Shown here one piece after another: positions 9,283 to 18,726 of a DNA stretch of 64,000 bases. The notes under the pieces were generated by a model, which saw only the letters and a program-made list of their open reading frames with translations, ran no database searches and was not told the DNA's origin. Position 1 is the first letter of the stretch, and each line of letters begins with the position of its first letter. Made by a program: the position numbers and the translations under genes. This DNA comes from Bacteriovoracaceae bacterium. GTDB lineage: Bacteria > Bdellovibrionota > UBA1018. The stretch spans positions 105,843 to 169,842 of the forward strand of contig CANFJX010000004.1 in the NCBI GenBank assembly GCA_947447665.1. The letters are read 5' to 3'.

Positions 9283-10215
9283 TTAGTCACTTACTTCATC
9301 TACTCCACTGGCTGAGGCTTCTTTAAGGCGGAGGATCAAACCGCGAAGCTCACCCTCGTCCATTCGATATTCCGTTGAGCAAAAGTCACATTTCACGATT
9401 GCAGACTTATCCTCGACCAAAATCGCCTCGAGCTCTGGCACACCTACAAGCACCAAAGCTCTCTGAACTCGCTCCCAGCTGCAGTTGCATTGAAACTGAA
9501 CTGGCTTCTCTTCAACCACCACAAAGGCAGTACTCTGAAAAATTTGAGACAAGAGGTGCATCGGGGAGGAATTCTCTGCAATACTTTTAGCAAGAGATTG
9601 GATCTCGCTAATATGGTGCTCTAAAACACGAACGTCTAACGCGCTTGCTCCCGGCAAGGCCTGAACTAAAAATCCCCCAGCGGATGAAACTCGATCACCC
9701 TCCATATTAACTGCCAACCCTACAGCAGAAGGAATCTGCTCGCTTTGGACCCAGTAAAAACTCAAATCCTTTGCCAGGTGCCCAGTCAGAAGAGGGACGG
9801 TGCCAATATAAGGCTTAGCAGCGACCTCGTCTCCCTCTCTTGTTCGAAGGACGGATAGTAAACCCTCTCCCCAAGGACCAAAATCTTCGCCGAGAGGAGC
9901 CCCTGGTGCTTGCGGCTCGCCTCGCTCAATAATATAACCGCGCACTGTACCATCGGGGTGGGCATCCACTAAAGCCTGCTTGAAGGGCCCGGAGCCTTGA
10001 ATATTTAAGTTAATTCTCTGTCCTGCTTTGCAATAAGATGCAATCAGGAGCGCTCCCACCACTGCCTCTCCTAATCCTTGAACGGCTTGCCCCTTGAGCT
10101 GATGTCGCTCAGCCATTTGCTGCACGAGTTCAGTCGCCTGAATGGCAACCCCCCGGATATTTCCCTGGGTCGAAATACATTTTATCCAACGATCAGAAGA
10201 CACTTCCATAGCCAT
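9283..10215 (-). CDS. hslO: Redox-regulated chaperone Hsp33
   Basis: This 310-residue Hsp33 protein holds unfolded proteins during oxidative stress. The zinc/redox switch is complete in the C-terminal region: CxC at about residues 243/245 and CxxC at about 276/279. The N-terminal substrate-binding domain shows the usual pattern, including SGPFKQALVDAHPDGTVRGY. It is a cytoplasmic holdase that passes clients to DnaK/GroEL systems. It lies downstream of groEL on the same strand, but a strong terminator at 10266-10293 separates them, so it probably has its own promoter or depends on readthrough. The length fits the family (about 290). Confidence 0.95.
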   Translation of the reverse strand: MAMEVSSDRWIKCISTQGNIRGVAIQATELVQQMAERHQLKGQAVQGLGEAVVGALLIASYCKAGQRINLNIQGSGPFKQALVDAHPDGTVRGYIIERGEPQAPGAPLGEDFGPWGEGLLSVLRTREGDEVAAKPYIGTVPLLTGHLAKDLSFYWVQSEQIPSAVGLAVNMEGDRVSSAGGFLVQALPGASALDVRVLEHHISEIQSLAKSIAENSSPMHLLSQIFQSTAFVVVEEKPVQFQCNCSWERVQRALVLVGVPELEAILVEDKSAIVKCDFCSTEYRMDEGELRGLILRLKEASASGVDEVSD

Positions 10216-10265
10216 TTTTATGCCTTAACACATGCTGCAGTAACTGTCACAGAGAGCAAAAAAAA

Positions 10266-10293
10266 AGCCCCAGAATTTCTTCTGGGGCTTTTT
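10266..10293 (-). terminator. Rho-independent terminator of the groESL operon
   Basis: A 10-bp perfect stem (AGCCCCAGAA at 10266-10275 with TTCTGGGGCT at 10280-10289) with a 4-nt loop is flanked by A-runs on the left and T-runs on the right. On the minus strand it gives a GC-rich hairpin followed by a T tract of at least nine bases. It lies about 35 bp after the groEL stop codon. Confidence 0.9.
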
Positions 10294-10326
10294 ATCAAGC
10301 CGATTTCTTTCGAAATAGGGTTGATC

Positions 10327-11997
<1,671 letters not shown>

Positions 11998-12001
11998 TCA
12001 A

Positions 12002-12289
12002 TTAATTCAAAACACCGAGAATATCTTCCTCACGCATCATGAGGAACTCTTCTCCGTCGATCTTGATTTCGGTGCCGGCATACTTACCAAAAAGGACTCG
12101 GTCACCCTTCTTCACGTCAAGAGGACGAACCTTGCCATCTTCAGCGACACGACCCTGGCCAACAGAAATGATTTCGCCTTGAATTGGCTTTTCTTTAGCG
12201 GTGTCGGGAATGATGATCCCACCTTTTGAGCGTTCTTCTTCGGTAAAGCGCTTCACTAACACACGATCGTGCAATGGTCTTACTTGCAT
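12002..12289 (-). CDS. groS: Co-chaperonin GroES (HSP10)
   Basis: This is the 95-residue lid of the GroEL cage. The protein starts [15 protein letters not shown], which is the family-typical N-terminus, and contains the mobile loop around [20 protein letters not shown] longer frame extends ten codons upstream, but the ATG at 12289 is preferred because GGAGG lies at 12300-12304 in front of it and the family alignment begins there. It is the first gene of groESL. I found no CIRCE inverted repeat upstream, so HrcA control is not supported here. Confidence 0.97.
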   Translation of the reverse strand: MQVRPLHDRVLVKRFTEEERSKGGIIIPDTAKEKPIQGEIISVGQGRVAEDGKVRPLDVKKGDRVLFGKYAGTEIKIDGEEFLMMREEDILGVLN

Positions 12290-12388
12290 AGAATTCAACC
12301 TCCAAATCAATAGTTTCATGAATAGGACCTAGAATCAGTTTTCGGTCTTTATTCAGCCTGCTACGGTGAGTGAGCGGAAATTCGGAGC

Positions 12389-12417
12389 ATTATCTCTTCG
12401 ACTACTGTTGTAACCAA
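12389..12417 (-). promoter_or_regulatory. Candidate promoter of groESL
   Basis: Read on the minus strand, TTGGTT (12412-12417), a 17-bp spacer and GATAAT (12389-12394) form a sigma-70-like promoter about 100 bp upstream of groES. The -10 is a 5/6 match and the -35 only 3/6. No sigma-32-type element was found by eye. Confidence 0.35.
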
Positions 12418-12439
12418 ACTGAGATAGCGTTCTGAATTG

Positions 12440-12486
12440 CCACCTAAAACTCAACCGCTTCTGCAGACTTAGGTGGACACTAATTA
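12440..12486. repeat. Inverted repeat upstream of the groESL promoter
   Basis: CCACCTAA (12440-12447) and TTAGGTGG (12479-12486) are perfect 8-bp arms 31 bp apart, just upstream of the candidate groESL -35 box. The gap is too long for CIRCE, which has a 9-bp spacer, and the sequence differs from TTAGCACTC. It may be an operator for a looping or dimeric regulator, or chance. Confidence 0.35.
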
Positions 12487-12668
12487 CAATTTGTCAAATT
12501 CAGCAACGATTTTTTAGAAATTTTCCAAGGAGTGTTCCACTCGTAGTCGCTCCTTTTGCCTGACTAAATTGATTGCTTTAAATTTTTCATCACGCTTAGC
12601 GTTAATCAGTTGCCTTTTTAGGTAAGATCGCATAGCTGATAACTCTCGACTTGATCGAAAGTTCTTTT

Positions 12669-12744
12669 GGCCTGGTAGCTCAGTCGGTAGAGCAGCGCCC
12701 TGAAAAGGCGTGTGTCGGCGGTTCGATTCCGTCCCAGGCCACCA
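12669..12744 (+). tRNA. tRNA-Phe (anticodon GAA)
   Basis: A complete 76-nt cloverleaf is visible. The acceptor stem GGCCTGG pairs perfectly with CCAGGCC. The D-arm GCTC..GAGC, anticodon stem GCGCC/GGCGT, loop CTGAAAA with anticodon GAA, and T-arm with loop TTCGATT are all present. The discriminator base A and an encoded CCA end follow. It is a single tRNA between groESL and the ABC-2 exporter operon and reads in the same direction as the latter. Confidence 0.96.
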
Positions 12745-12848
12745 CTTAAAAAAACCCTCACCTCCAAATGATTGAACCGATCTTCTCCTCGTGCTAGCTT
12801 CCTCTCTCAAACAAACCACGCACTTTACAAAGCCGGAGAGGGCCCCCT

Positions 12849-13868
12849 GTGAACATCGAAGTGAAAAACATTCGCCGCTCGTTTCGCTCCACCAAGAAAG
12901 AGGAAGGATGGAGGGGCACCTTTGGACTCCTACTTCGCCCTAAGTACCAGGAACACGAGGCTCTCAAGGATGTGAGTTTCTCGATTGAACCTGGGTCTTT
13001 CAACGGCCTGATTGGGGCAAATGGTGCAGGGAAAACCACTCTACTTAAAATTTTGTCAGGCCTGATCCCCCCCTCGAGCGGTTCGGCGCGGGTATTGGGC
13101 TATGATCCGTTTCAACGAAGTCTTGATTTCAGGCGGAAAATCGCCCTCGTCATGGGCCAAAAAGCCCAGCTTTGGTGGGACCTTCCTGCTCGGGATGCAT
13201 TTGACCTACTGCGAGCCATCTATGAGATCCCTAACAAGGTTTACCAAGAACGGCTCCACACTTTGACTGAGCTTTTGGACGTGCAGCGCCTCTTGGGTAC
13301 CCAAATTCGTCGACTTTCCCTAGGAGAGAGAATGAAGATGGAACTCATTGGTGCTATTATTCACTGGCCTAGCGTCATCTTTCTGGACGAACCCACGATT
13401 GGACTCGACGTCCTGGCAGCACACAAGCTGCGTGAGTTTCTCAAAGTTTTTAACCACCGCGAAAAAGCGACCATTATCCTAACGAGCCATAACATGGATG
13501 ACATCGAGCGCCTTTGCTCTCGAGTCCTCATTCTACGCTCGGGCGCGCTAATTTATGATGGGCATCCTCAAGGGCTCATTCAGGAGGGCGAACGGATCTT
13601 AAGGGTTCGGTTTATCAACTCTCCTTCGATCGAAGATCTCCAAAAAGCCACTGGACTACCCGCTCAACTAATTCAGCTCGGAGATTCTGAAGCTGAGGAC
13701 TCGGATGGAACCCGCCCTATCCTGTTCAGCATCAAACAAGACCAGATCGTCTCAGTGCTGCAGTCAGTCATTAATCGGTTTCCTATCTTAGACATGGGGA
13801 TCGAAGAACAGAGTCTAGAAAAAGTCATTCAAAGAATTTACTCAGAAGAGAAGGCAGGTCCTGCGTGA
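12849..13868 (+). CDS. ABC-2 type exporter ATP-binding protein (COG4586-like)
   Basis: This 339-residue ATPase is the first of a three-gene exporter. Walker A GANGAGKTT lies at about residues 56-64, the signature LSLGERMKMEL near 156, and Walker B VIFLDEPTIGLD near 176. The first 40 residues and an extra C-terminal domain of about 90 residues beyond the ATPase core match the COG4586 group, which pairs with two dissimilar ABC-2 permeases as here. The start is GTG at 12849 with a GGAGAGGG-type ribosome-binding site. Its stop overlaps the next start by 4 bp. The substrate is unknown; lipids, antibiotics or other hydrophobic compounds are exported by relatives. Confidence 0.88.
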   Translation: MNIEVKNIRRSFRSTKKEEGWRGTFGLLLRPKYQEHEALKDVSFSIEPGSFNGLIGANGAGKTTLLKILSGLIPPSSGSARVLGYDPFQRSLDFRRKIALVMGQKAQLWWDLPARDAFDLLRAIYEIPNKVYQERLHTLTELLDVQRLLGTQIRRLSLGERMKMELIGAIIHWPSVIFLDEPTIGLDVLAAHKLREFLKVFNHREKATIILTSHNMDDIERLCSRVLILRSGALIYDGHPQGLIQEGERILRVRFINSPSIEDLQKATGLPAQLIQLGDSEAEDSDGTRPILFSIKQDQIVSVLQSVINRFPILDMGIEEQSLEKVIQRIYSEEKAGPA

Positions 13869-14656
13869 AGCTCCAATGGAGATTGGCCGCCCTCAAAAAT
13901 GGCTTCCAAGACGCAACAGCCTACCGAGTCGAGTTCCTTTTTGAAATCCTAGGGTCAGCTCTCGTCCCGGCAGCGATCCAATGGGTCCTCTGGTATGCAC
14001 TGTTTCAGCTCGGGGGCGCAACCCAGGTCGCTGGGATGAGCTATATGGACCTGATTCACTATACGTTCGTCAGCCTCCTCTTCAGTCAAGTGCGAGGAGG
14101 AGATCATGATTTTGAGCTCGCTGAAATGATTCGATCTGGGCAACTCAGCAACTACCTCTTGAGACCTGTCGGCGTGGTTGAGTTTGTTTATATTCGCGGG
14201 GTAGCTTCCCGGCTTTTCATTGCAGGACTTTGCCTAACGTTGGGCGTGATTTTAGCTCAATTTCTTGGATTTTCAGGACCCAGAATGATCGGAGCGATGT
14301 TTTTGGCACTCTTAGGTAACATCATTCATTACCAAGTGGGTGCCGCACTTGCTACAACGGCGTTTCTCTGGGAGGAAGCATACAGCCTCCTCATGGTAAA
14401 GAACATGGTGGTCAATCTCCTCTCGGGTGAACTGATTCCTCTCAATTTATTCCCGCCCTCGCTTCAGTGGATTTGGAAGTCCACTCCATTTTATTTATTC
14501 GTTTTTGGCCCTACCCAGTACGCCCTCGGTCACTGGAGCCATACGGAGTTTTTCACTCAAGTCGGTATTGCGCTAGTGTGGATTGGTCTCGGTCGGGCCT
14601 TAATTCGCGGAACTTGGGGTTTGGGCATGAAACGCTATCTAAGCCTAGGGGGATGA
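13865..14656 (+). CDS. ABC-2 type exporter permease, first subunit (COG4587-like)
   Basis: This inner-membrane protein of 263 residues has six predicted transmembrane segments and few charged residues between them. The N-terminal KNGFQDATAYRVEFLFEILG and the mid-protein LRPVGVVEFVY match the COG4587 group of paired ABC-2 permeases. It overlaps the ATPase gene by 4 bp and the second permease gene by 4 bp, so the three are translationally coupled. It would form a heterodimeric channel with its partner. Confidence 0.82.
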   Translation: MKLQWRLAALKNGFQDATAYRVEFLFEILGSALVPAAIQWVLWYALFQLGGATQVAGMSYMDLIHYTFVSLLFSQVRGGDHDFELAEMIRSGQLSNYLLRPVGVVEFVYIRGVASRLFIAGLCLTLGVILAQFLGFSGPRMIGAMFLALLGNIIHYQVGAALATTAFLWEEAYSLLMVKNMVVNLLSGELIPLNLFPPSLQWIWKSTPFYLFVFGPTQYALGHWSHTEFFTQVGIALVWIGLGRALIRGTWGLGMKRYLSLGG

Positions 14657-15450
14657 AATTGAAGATTAAACGCTACCTCGACGTCTATGGAATCCAATTC
14701 AAGAACAACTTAGTCCGTGAGGCGGTCTATCGGACCAATTTTCTCACCGCCGTGACCGTCGACCTCATCTGGATGGGGGTTGAAGTTTCATTATTCTCTA
14801 TTCTTTACGCAAATACTCAGACCATAGCGGGTTGGAGCCGCGAGCAGGTTTACTTTTTTTTAGGGATCTTTTTTTCGTCCGATGCTCTCTTTACCATCCT
14901 TTTTCAGAGGAACTTTTGGGCATTCTCCGACCTAGTCAACAAAGGGGAACTCGATATCCTCTTAACTAAACCCATCCATCCCCTCTTTTTAGCTCTTTCG
15001 AGGTCGATGAATCTCACCGCTGTGTTTAATGTCATTTTAGGTCTCATCATTTCCGCCCGATATGCAGGGCCAGCGGGATTTACAGGGGGCTGGCACTGGC
15101 TCGAATGGGGAGCTTGGTTGATTTTCGGTCTCTATGCCGCATTACAAATGCGTTTTCTCTTCTCGATTTGGATTTTCTGGACCGATCGTAGCTGGGCCTT
15201 TTCAAGACTTTATTATCAGTTCTTCGCATTCGCAACGAAACCAGACACGATCTATCCCAAGGCCATTCGATACTTAATCTTAACAGCACTGCCCTTCGCG
15301 TTTATCGGCAGCGTCCCTGCGCGGGCACTTCTCCATGGCCTCAGTGCCTATGAATACGTGGGGGCTGCAGGAGTTCTCATCTCCTTAACGGGCATTAACT
15401 CGATTCTCTGGAAAAAGGGACTTGGCAGATATCAAAGCGCGAGTAGCTAA
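14653..15450 (+). CDS. ABC-2 type exporter permease, second subunit (COG3694/DUF990-like)
   Basis: This is a 265-residue permease with six predicted transmembrane segments. The segment DLVNKGELDILLTKPIHPLF is characteristic of the COG3694 family (the LxKP pattern after a short amphipathic stretch). A longer frame opens upstream inside the previous gene, but the ATG at 14653 is chosen because it overlaps the previous TGA and is preceded by AGGGGG. Its end is followed by the palindrome at 15489-15518. The partner ATPase and permease lie directly upstream. Confidence 0.82.
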   Translation: MKLKIKRYLDVYGIQFKNNLVREAVYRTNFLTAVTVDLIWMGVEVSLFSILYANTQTIAGWSREQVYFFLGIFFSSDALFTILFQRNFWAFSDLVNKGELDILLTKPIHPLFLALSRSMNLTAVFNVILGLIISARYAGPAGFTGGWHWLEWGAWLIFGLYAALQMRFLFSIWIFWTDRSWAFSRLYYQFFAFATKPDTIYPKAIRYLILTALPFAFIGSVPARALLHGLSAYEYVGAAGVLISLTGINSILWKKGLGRYQSASS

Positions 15451-15488
15451 TTCAATTTCTTAACTCTAAATAAGAAAACCACTCAAAA

Positions 15489-15518
15489 ATCATCCGGTCG
15501 CCACGGCGACCGGATGAT
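15489..15518. repeat. Long palindrome, copy 1: candidate parS-like or operator site
   Basis: Perfect 14-bp arms (15489-15502 and 15505-15518) surround a 2-bp centre (AC). The core GGTCGCCACGGCGACC (15496-15511) recurs exactly at 15812-15827 inside parA. There is no T-run on either side, so it is not a standard terminator. It lies about 105 bp upstream of the parA ATG. ParB-type proteins bind palindromes of about this size, so a centromere or autoregulatory site is a fair inference. Confidence 0.6.
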
Positions 15519-15622
15519 AATTCATTCGATTCTGAATCATTTACCTTGCACAAAATTACCTTCGTCATAAGATTCACTCAGTTCTGTTGAGCGATTTCTC
15601 AACTAACGAGAGGAAGGTAGAC

Positions 15623-16603
15623 ATGGCTTCATTTAAGGATATTTGCTTCACACCCGCTGAGTTCTCAAATATAGCGAGACTAGATAAGTCCAAATTCAAC
15701 TCTCTCGAGTCGAGCGGTATAATCAAAACAGTGAGACGCCGCCTAGGAAACTCAGACAGAAAAATGGTCCCTCTGGAGGAGATCCAGAAATATTTTCACG
15801 AACTTCGTAGCGGTCGCCACGGCGACCAAGAAAAAATGGCAGAACTTCCTAAGAACAAAGTCCAGATGTTTTATAACGTCAAGGGCGGAACGGGGAAATC
15901 CACCCTTACCGCCCAATACGTCATGAAGGCTGCCATCCTAGGTATGAAAGTCCTCGCTATTGATCTTGATGGCCAGGGCCACCTAACCGTCAATCTCGAC
16001 ATCCTCGATGGACACGAACGTCCCACGATTTACGATGTTTTAATTAACGATCTCCCACTTTCTGATGCCATCTTACAGGTAGCTCCAGGTCTCGATCTCG
16101 TTCCTGCCAACTTAGGTTTGTGCAATATCGAAATCCCCCTCAATAATAAAACCAGAAGAGAATATCGACTATCCGAGGCTCTCGCAAAGGTAGTTGATCA
16201 ATACGACCTCGTGGTTGCAGACACAAATCCTGCAGCCTCGATTCTCAATGGATCTATGCTGGTGGCCGCCAACCTAGTGAACGTTGTTTGTGCGACGAAC
16301 CCTCTCTCATTTCATGGAATGTCGCTCGTGATGGCGACCATCGAAGGGATGGAGCGAGAATTCAGGCGAACACTTGAGGTTAGAATCGTTCCTAACTTAT
16401 ACGACAATCGAGAGATCATCAGTCAAGAAGTCCTAGGAGAATTGAAGTCCCAATTCCCCGAGAACTGCACCCAAACTGTAGTCAATCGGAGCGCTGACCT
16501 AAACGAAGCTACCAAGCGACGAACCACCGTCTGGGGAGTGAACGCGAAGGGGGTGGCAGCACAAGACATTAAAGCCCTCACCGAAGAGTTACTTTTTTCA
16601 TAA
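15623..16603 (+). CDS. parA: ParA-type partition ATPase with N-terminal MerR-like HTH
   Basis: This 326-residue ATPase positions DNA or cargo together with ParB. The N-terminal residues 9-62 look like a MerR-type winged HTH (FTPAEFSNIARLDKSK onward), a feature of plasmid-type ParA proteins that bind their own operator. The deviant Walker A KGGTGKST is at residues 87-94, and the A' motif DLDGQGH at about 114-120. A TTG frame opens 12 codons earlier, but the ATG at 15623 has an AGAGGAAGG box in front. The linker between the HTH and ATPase domains (residues 63-69) is encoded by the second palindrome copy. parB follows after 21 bp. Confidence 0.9.
   Translation: MASFKDICFTPAEFSNIARLDKSKFNSLESSGIIKTVRRRLGNSDRKMVPLEEIQKYFHELRSGRHGDQEKMAELPKNKVQMFYNVKGGTGKSTLTAQYVMKAAILGMKVLAIDLDGQGHLTVNLDILDGHERPTIYDVLINDLPLSDAILQVAPGLDLVPANLGLCNIEIPLNNKTRREYRLSEALAKVVDQYDLVVADTNPAASILNGSMLVAANLVNVVCATNPLSFHGMSLVMATIEGMEREFRRTLEVRIVPNLYDNREIISQEVLGELKSQFPENCTQTVVNRSADLNEATKRRTTVWGVNAKGVAAQDIKALTEELLFS
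15812..15827. repeat. 16-bp palindrome, copy 2, inside parA
   Basis: GGTCGCCACGGCGACC is identical to the core of the palindrome at 15496-15511, 316 bp away. In frame it encodes the linker SGRHGDQ of ParA. Two exact copies of a 16-bp palindrome within one locus are very unlikely by chance. Confidence 0.6.
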
Positions 16604-16624
16604 CGATCAGAGAGGAAATCAATC

Positions 16625-17545
16625 ATGGACGAGAATAAAAAGGATGAACCATCTAATTCAAAGATCAAAACCCGCCAAGGCAGCGGTTACCTTAAACAGC
16701 TCTACTCCACTGCTCGAACTACCGCTGGAACGACTCACTCTCACTTAAAAAATCTCACAACATTTTTGGTGAATTTTGTCCCTGTCGACCAAGTCGATGC
16801 CTCTGAACTTCAAGTTCGAGTTCACTTTGACGACGCAGAGATTGCAGCTCTATCCCAATCCATTAAAGAGCACGGAGTCCTTCAACCGATCCTGGTCGTT
16901 CAAAACGGAGATCGCTACAAGGTCATTGCGGGCGAACGCCGCCTTCGAGCAGCAAGGCTCGCCGGGATGGACCGGATTCCAGCGAGAGTTTTATCCACCC
17001 ATGACAAAGCAACTCATGAGATCGCCCTTCGAGAAAATCTTGACCGCGTTGACCTTCACCCCCTCGAAGAAGGGGAAGGCTACGTATCACTTCTCGAAGC
17101 ACAAGCGTACACAAGTCATGACGCAATCGCTAAGGCTTTTGGTAAACCCAAATCCCGAATTACCGAGTGTATTGGGTTTACCCGACTCCCTATACTTACC
17201 AAACAAGAACTCCTAAAAACTGGGGTGAAAAATCGATCGCTTCTGAGACACCTTCTCACCTTACCCTCAGATCAGCATACCCAACTAATTATTGACGCAG
17301 CAGGCAAAGAAGAAATCCTTGGAGAAGCTCAAACTTCCAGCGAAGCAGGAAATGACGCGACTCACTCACCCACGATACCTGCGGTCAAGAAAAAGACCCC
17401 GTTGAAGCCCTTTGAATATCGACTCGATCAAAGGGTGGTTTCAATCCCGAGCTTCAAGTGGAAGAGAACTGACGATAAGGAACGTCTCAAAAACTATATG
17501 GAGTCATTACGCAAAATCTTAAGAGGGCTAGAAGAGCTGACTTGA
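16625..17545 (+). CDS. parB: ParB/Spo0J-family partition protein
   Basis: This 306-residue protein has the ParB N-terminal CTP-binding domain with GERRLRA (residues 103-109) and ENLDRVDLHPLEE (137-149), then a central HTH (about 162-183) and a C-terminal part likely to dimerise. The first box usually reading NPxxPR is degenerate here. Together with ParA it forms a partition module; whether it serves the chromosome or was acquired from a plasmid is open. The ribosome-binding site is GAGAGGAA. The 3' end overlaps the convergent amidase gene by 52 bp. Confidence 0.9.
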   Translation: MDENKKDEPSNSKIKTRQGSGYLKQLYSTARTTAGTTHSHLKNLTTFLVNFVPVDQVDASELQVRVHFDDAEIAALSQSIKEHGVLQPILVVQNGDRYKVIAGERRLRAARLAGMDRIPARVLSTHDKATHEIALRENLDRVDLHPLEEGEGYVSLLEAQAYTSHDAIAKAFGKPKSRITECIGFTRLPILTKQELLKTGVKNRSLLRHLLTLPSDQHTQLIIDAAGKEEILGEAQTSSEAGNDATHSPTIPAVKKKTPLKPFEYRLDQRVVSIPSFKWKRTDDKERLKNYMESLRKILRGLEELT

Positions 17546-18636
17546 TTGAGATTCAAGCCCAGCCACCCCCAACGGCGAGATTTTTGATTATGCGCTCTCA
17601 TCCCTGCTAGGTAATTGACCAGGGCCTCAGTTCGAACTCGGCCACCGGTGGAAGCATGGCGTAACATCACTTGACCGTCCGATGCGCGAATCAAAAGCCC
17701 TTGGTGACTTACTAAAACAGGGTGCCTTGGACTCTTTTCTCTTACAAAGTTAACAATCGTTCCATTAGGAATGTGTCCCATGACATTTTCAATCCCCTCC
17801 AAGGGCAGGTACGGGATTCTCACATCAGTGACCTCGTTCGAGCTCGAGGCAACCCCACGCCCTAACCCTTCTCGCAACATCTGTGCGCGAATCCACTCTC
17901 CTCGATGCAGAGTGTGCTGTTCGATTCGAGACTGAACCTTGGAAGCGGCGGCAACACTCAGAGTGATATCACTCAGCACCTGAGATTTTTGATTATTTGG
18001 AATCCAATCCGCTTCAACAAAATGATTGCGACTGGGAAAACTCGGCTGTCCATCGCGGTAACGGATCTCTAAAATTCTATGAAAAACATCTTTAGGCAAA
18101 GCGCTTCGACTCAATGCAACCACGGTCTCAACATAAGTCGTACAGTCCAATTTTTCTGGAACAATCGGCGCGGAGTCATGAATCACTTCATTTCTCATCA
18201 ACTCCCGAAGTCCTACCGCTAAGCCGGGATTCTTTTCGACCGCTAAGCTCCAGTAGTCCATTCTTTCTGAAACCGGCAAGCTATTTACTCGTCTCATCTC
18301 AAGTTCAAGCGGAGTACCAGACTCCTGAGATAAGACTTGAGCAACGCGCGGATCCCGGACCTTTGCAGTCTCTACGGGCCCGTGAGCTTTTTGAGTAACG
18401 GATTGATAAACTAGAAGGAGAAACGTAAATGCGAGAGCAGCTGCCCCAACTGCATAATAGGCTCCAGCCCGAAACTCATTTTTCTTTACTCGAGCCGTGG
18501 CTAGGCGTGGCTTTTTTTTCTTGGCCACTCGATGGACCGGGCCGGCCTCACTGACTCGCTTTTTAACCTTCACCGCTGACGAGGCCTTTTTTCGAACCAT
18601 TGGGCCCTTTTTTTGAACAGAAGCTTTTTTCGCCAT
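17494..18636 (-). CDS. Membrane-anchored DUF1460-type (NlpC/P60-like) amidase with basic cytoplasmic tail
   Basis: This 380-residue protein has three parts. Residues 1-57 are extremely basic (about 20 Lys/Arg, many KK pairs, only two acidic residues), resembling histone H1 tails. One transmembrane helix follows at about 60-78. The extracytoplasmic domain contains DCTTYVET (Cys at about 165), FPSRNHFVEADWIPNN and LRHASTGG, which match the DUF1460 N-acetylmuramoyl-L-alanine amidase-like family. It probably cleaves peptidoglycan stem peptides. The ATG at 18636 is preferred over an upstream GTG that would overlap the AGAGGGG ribosome-binding site. It is convergent with parB. A DNA-binding role for the tail is speculative. 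Confidence 0.8.
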   Translation of the reverse strand: MAKKASVQKKGPMVRKKASSAVKVKKRVSEAGPVHRVAKKKKPRLATARVKKNEFRAGAYYAVGAAALAFTFLLLVYQSVTQKAHGPVETAKVRDPRVAQVLSQESGTPLELEMRRVNSLPVSERMDYWSLAVEKNPGLAVGLRELMRNEVIHDSAPIVPEKLDCTTYVETVVALSRSALPKDVFHRILEIRYRDGQPSFPSRNHFVEADWIPNNQKSQVLSDITLSVAAASKVQSRIEQHTLHRGEWIRAQMLREGLGRGVASSSNEVTDVRIPYLPLEGIENVMGHIPNGTIVNFVREKSPRHPVLVSHQGLLIRASDGQVMLRHASTGGRVRTEALVNYLAGMRAHNQKSRRWGWLGLNLNQVSSSSPLKILRNDSI

Positions 18637-18726
18637 AATCACCCCTCTGTACCGCTTCGGCCAGTAAGCAGATTTGATTAACCCCCTTTTCTTGACCCTT
18701 CAAAAAATTCCTTCTATAAAAATTAT

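Larger units (their letters stand above)
12290..12668. other. Intergenic region between groES and tRNA-Phe
   Basis: This 379-bp stretch holds the groESL leader, the candidate groESL promoter and the inverted repeat listed separately. The part nearest the tRNA (12580-12668) must carry the plus-strand tRNA promoter, but I cannot pick out a convincing -35/-10 pair. I see no gene here; the minus-strand frame across the tRNA is a shadow. Confidence 0.5.

Noticed and set aside
12290..12500. CIRCE element upstream of groES
   Set aside because: No TTAGCACTC/GAGTGCTAA pair with a 9-bp spacer was found.
12514..12819. Minus-strand open frame of 101 codons across the tRNA
   Set aside because: Its middle is the reverse translation of tRNA-Phe (a common false protein), and it lacks a ribosome-binding site.
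15489..15518. The palindrome read as a terminator of the ABC-2 exporter operon
   Set aside because: There is no T-run on either strand, and its core recurs inside parA, which favours a protein-binding site.
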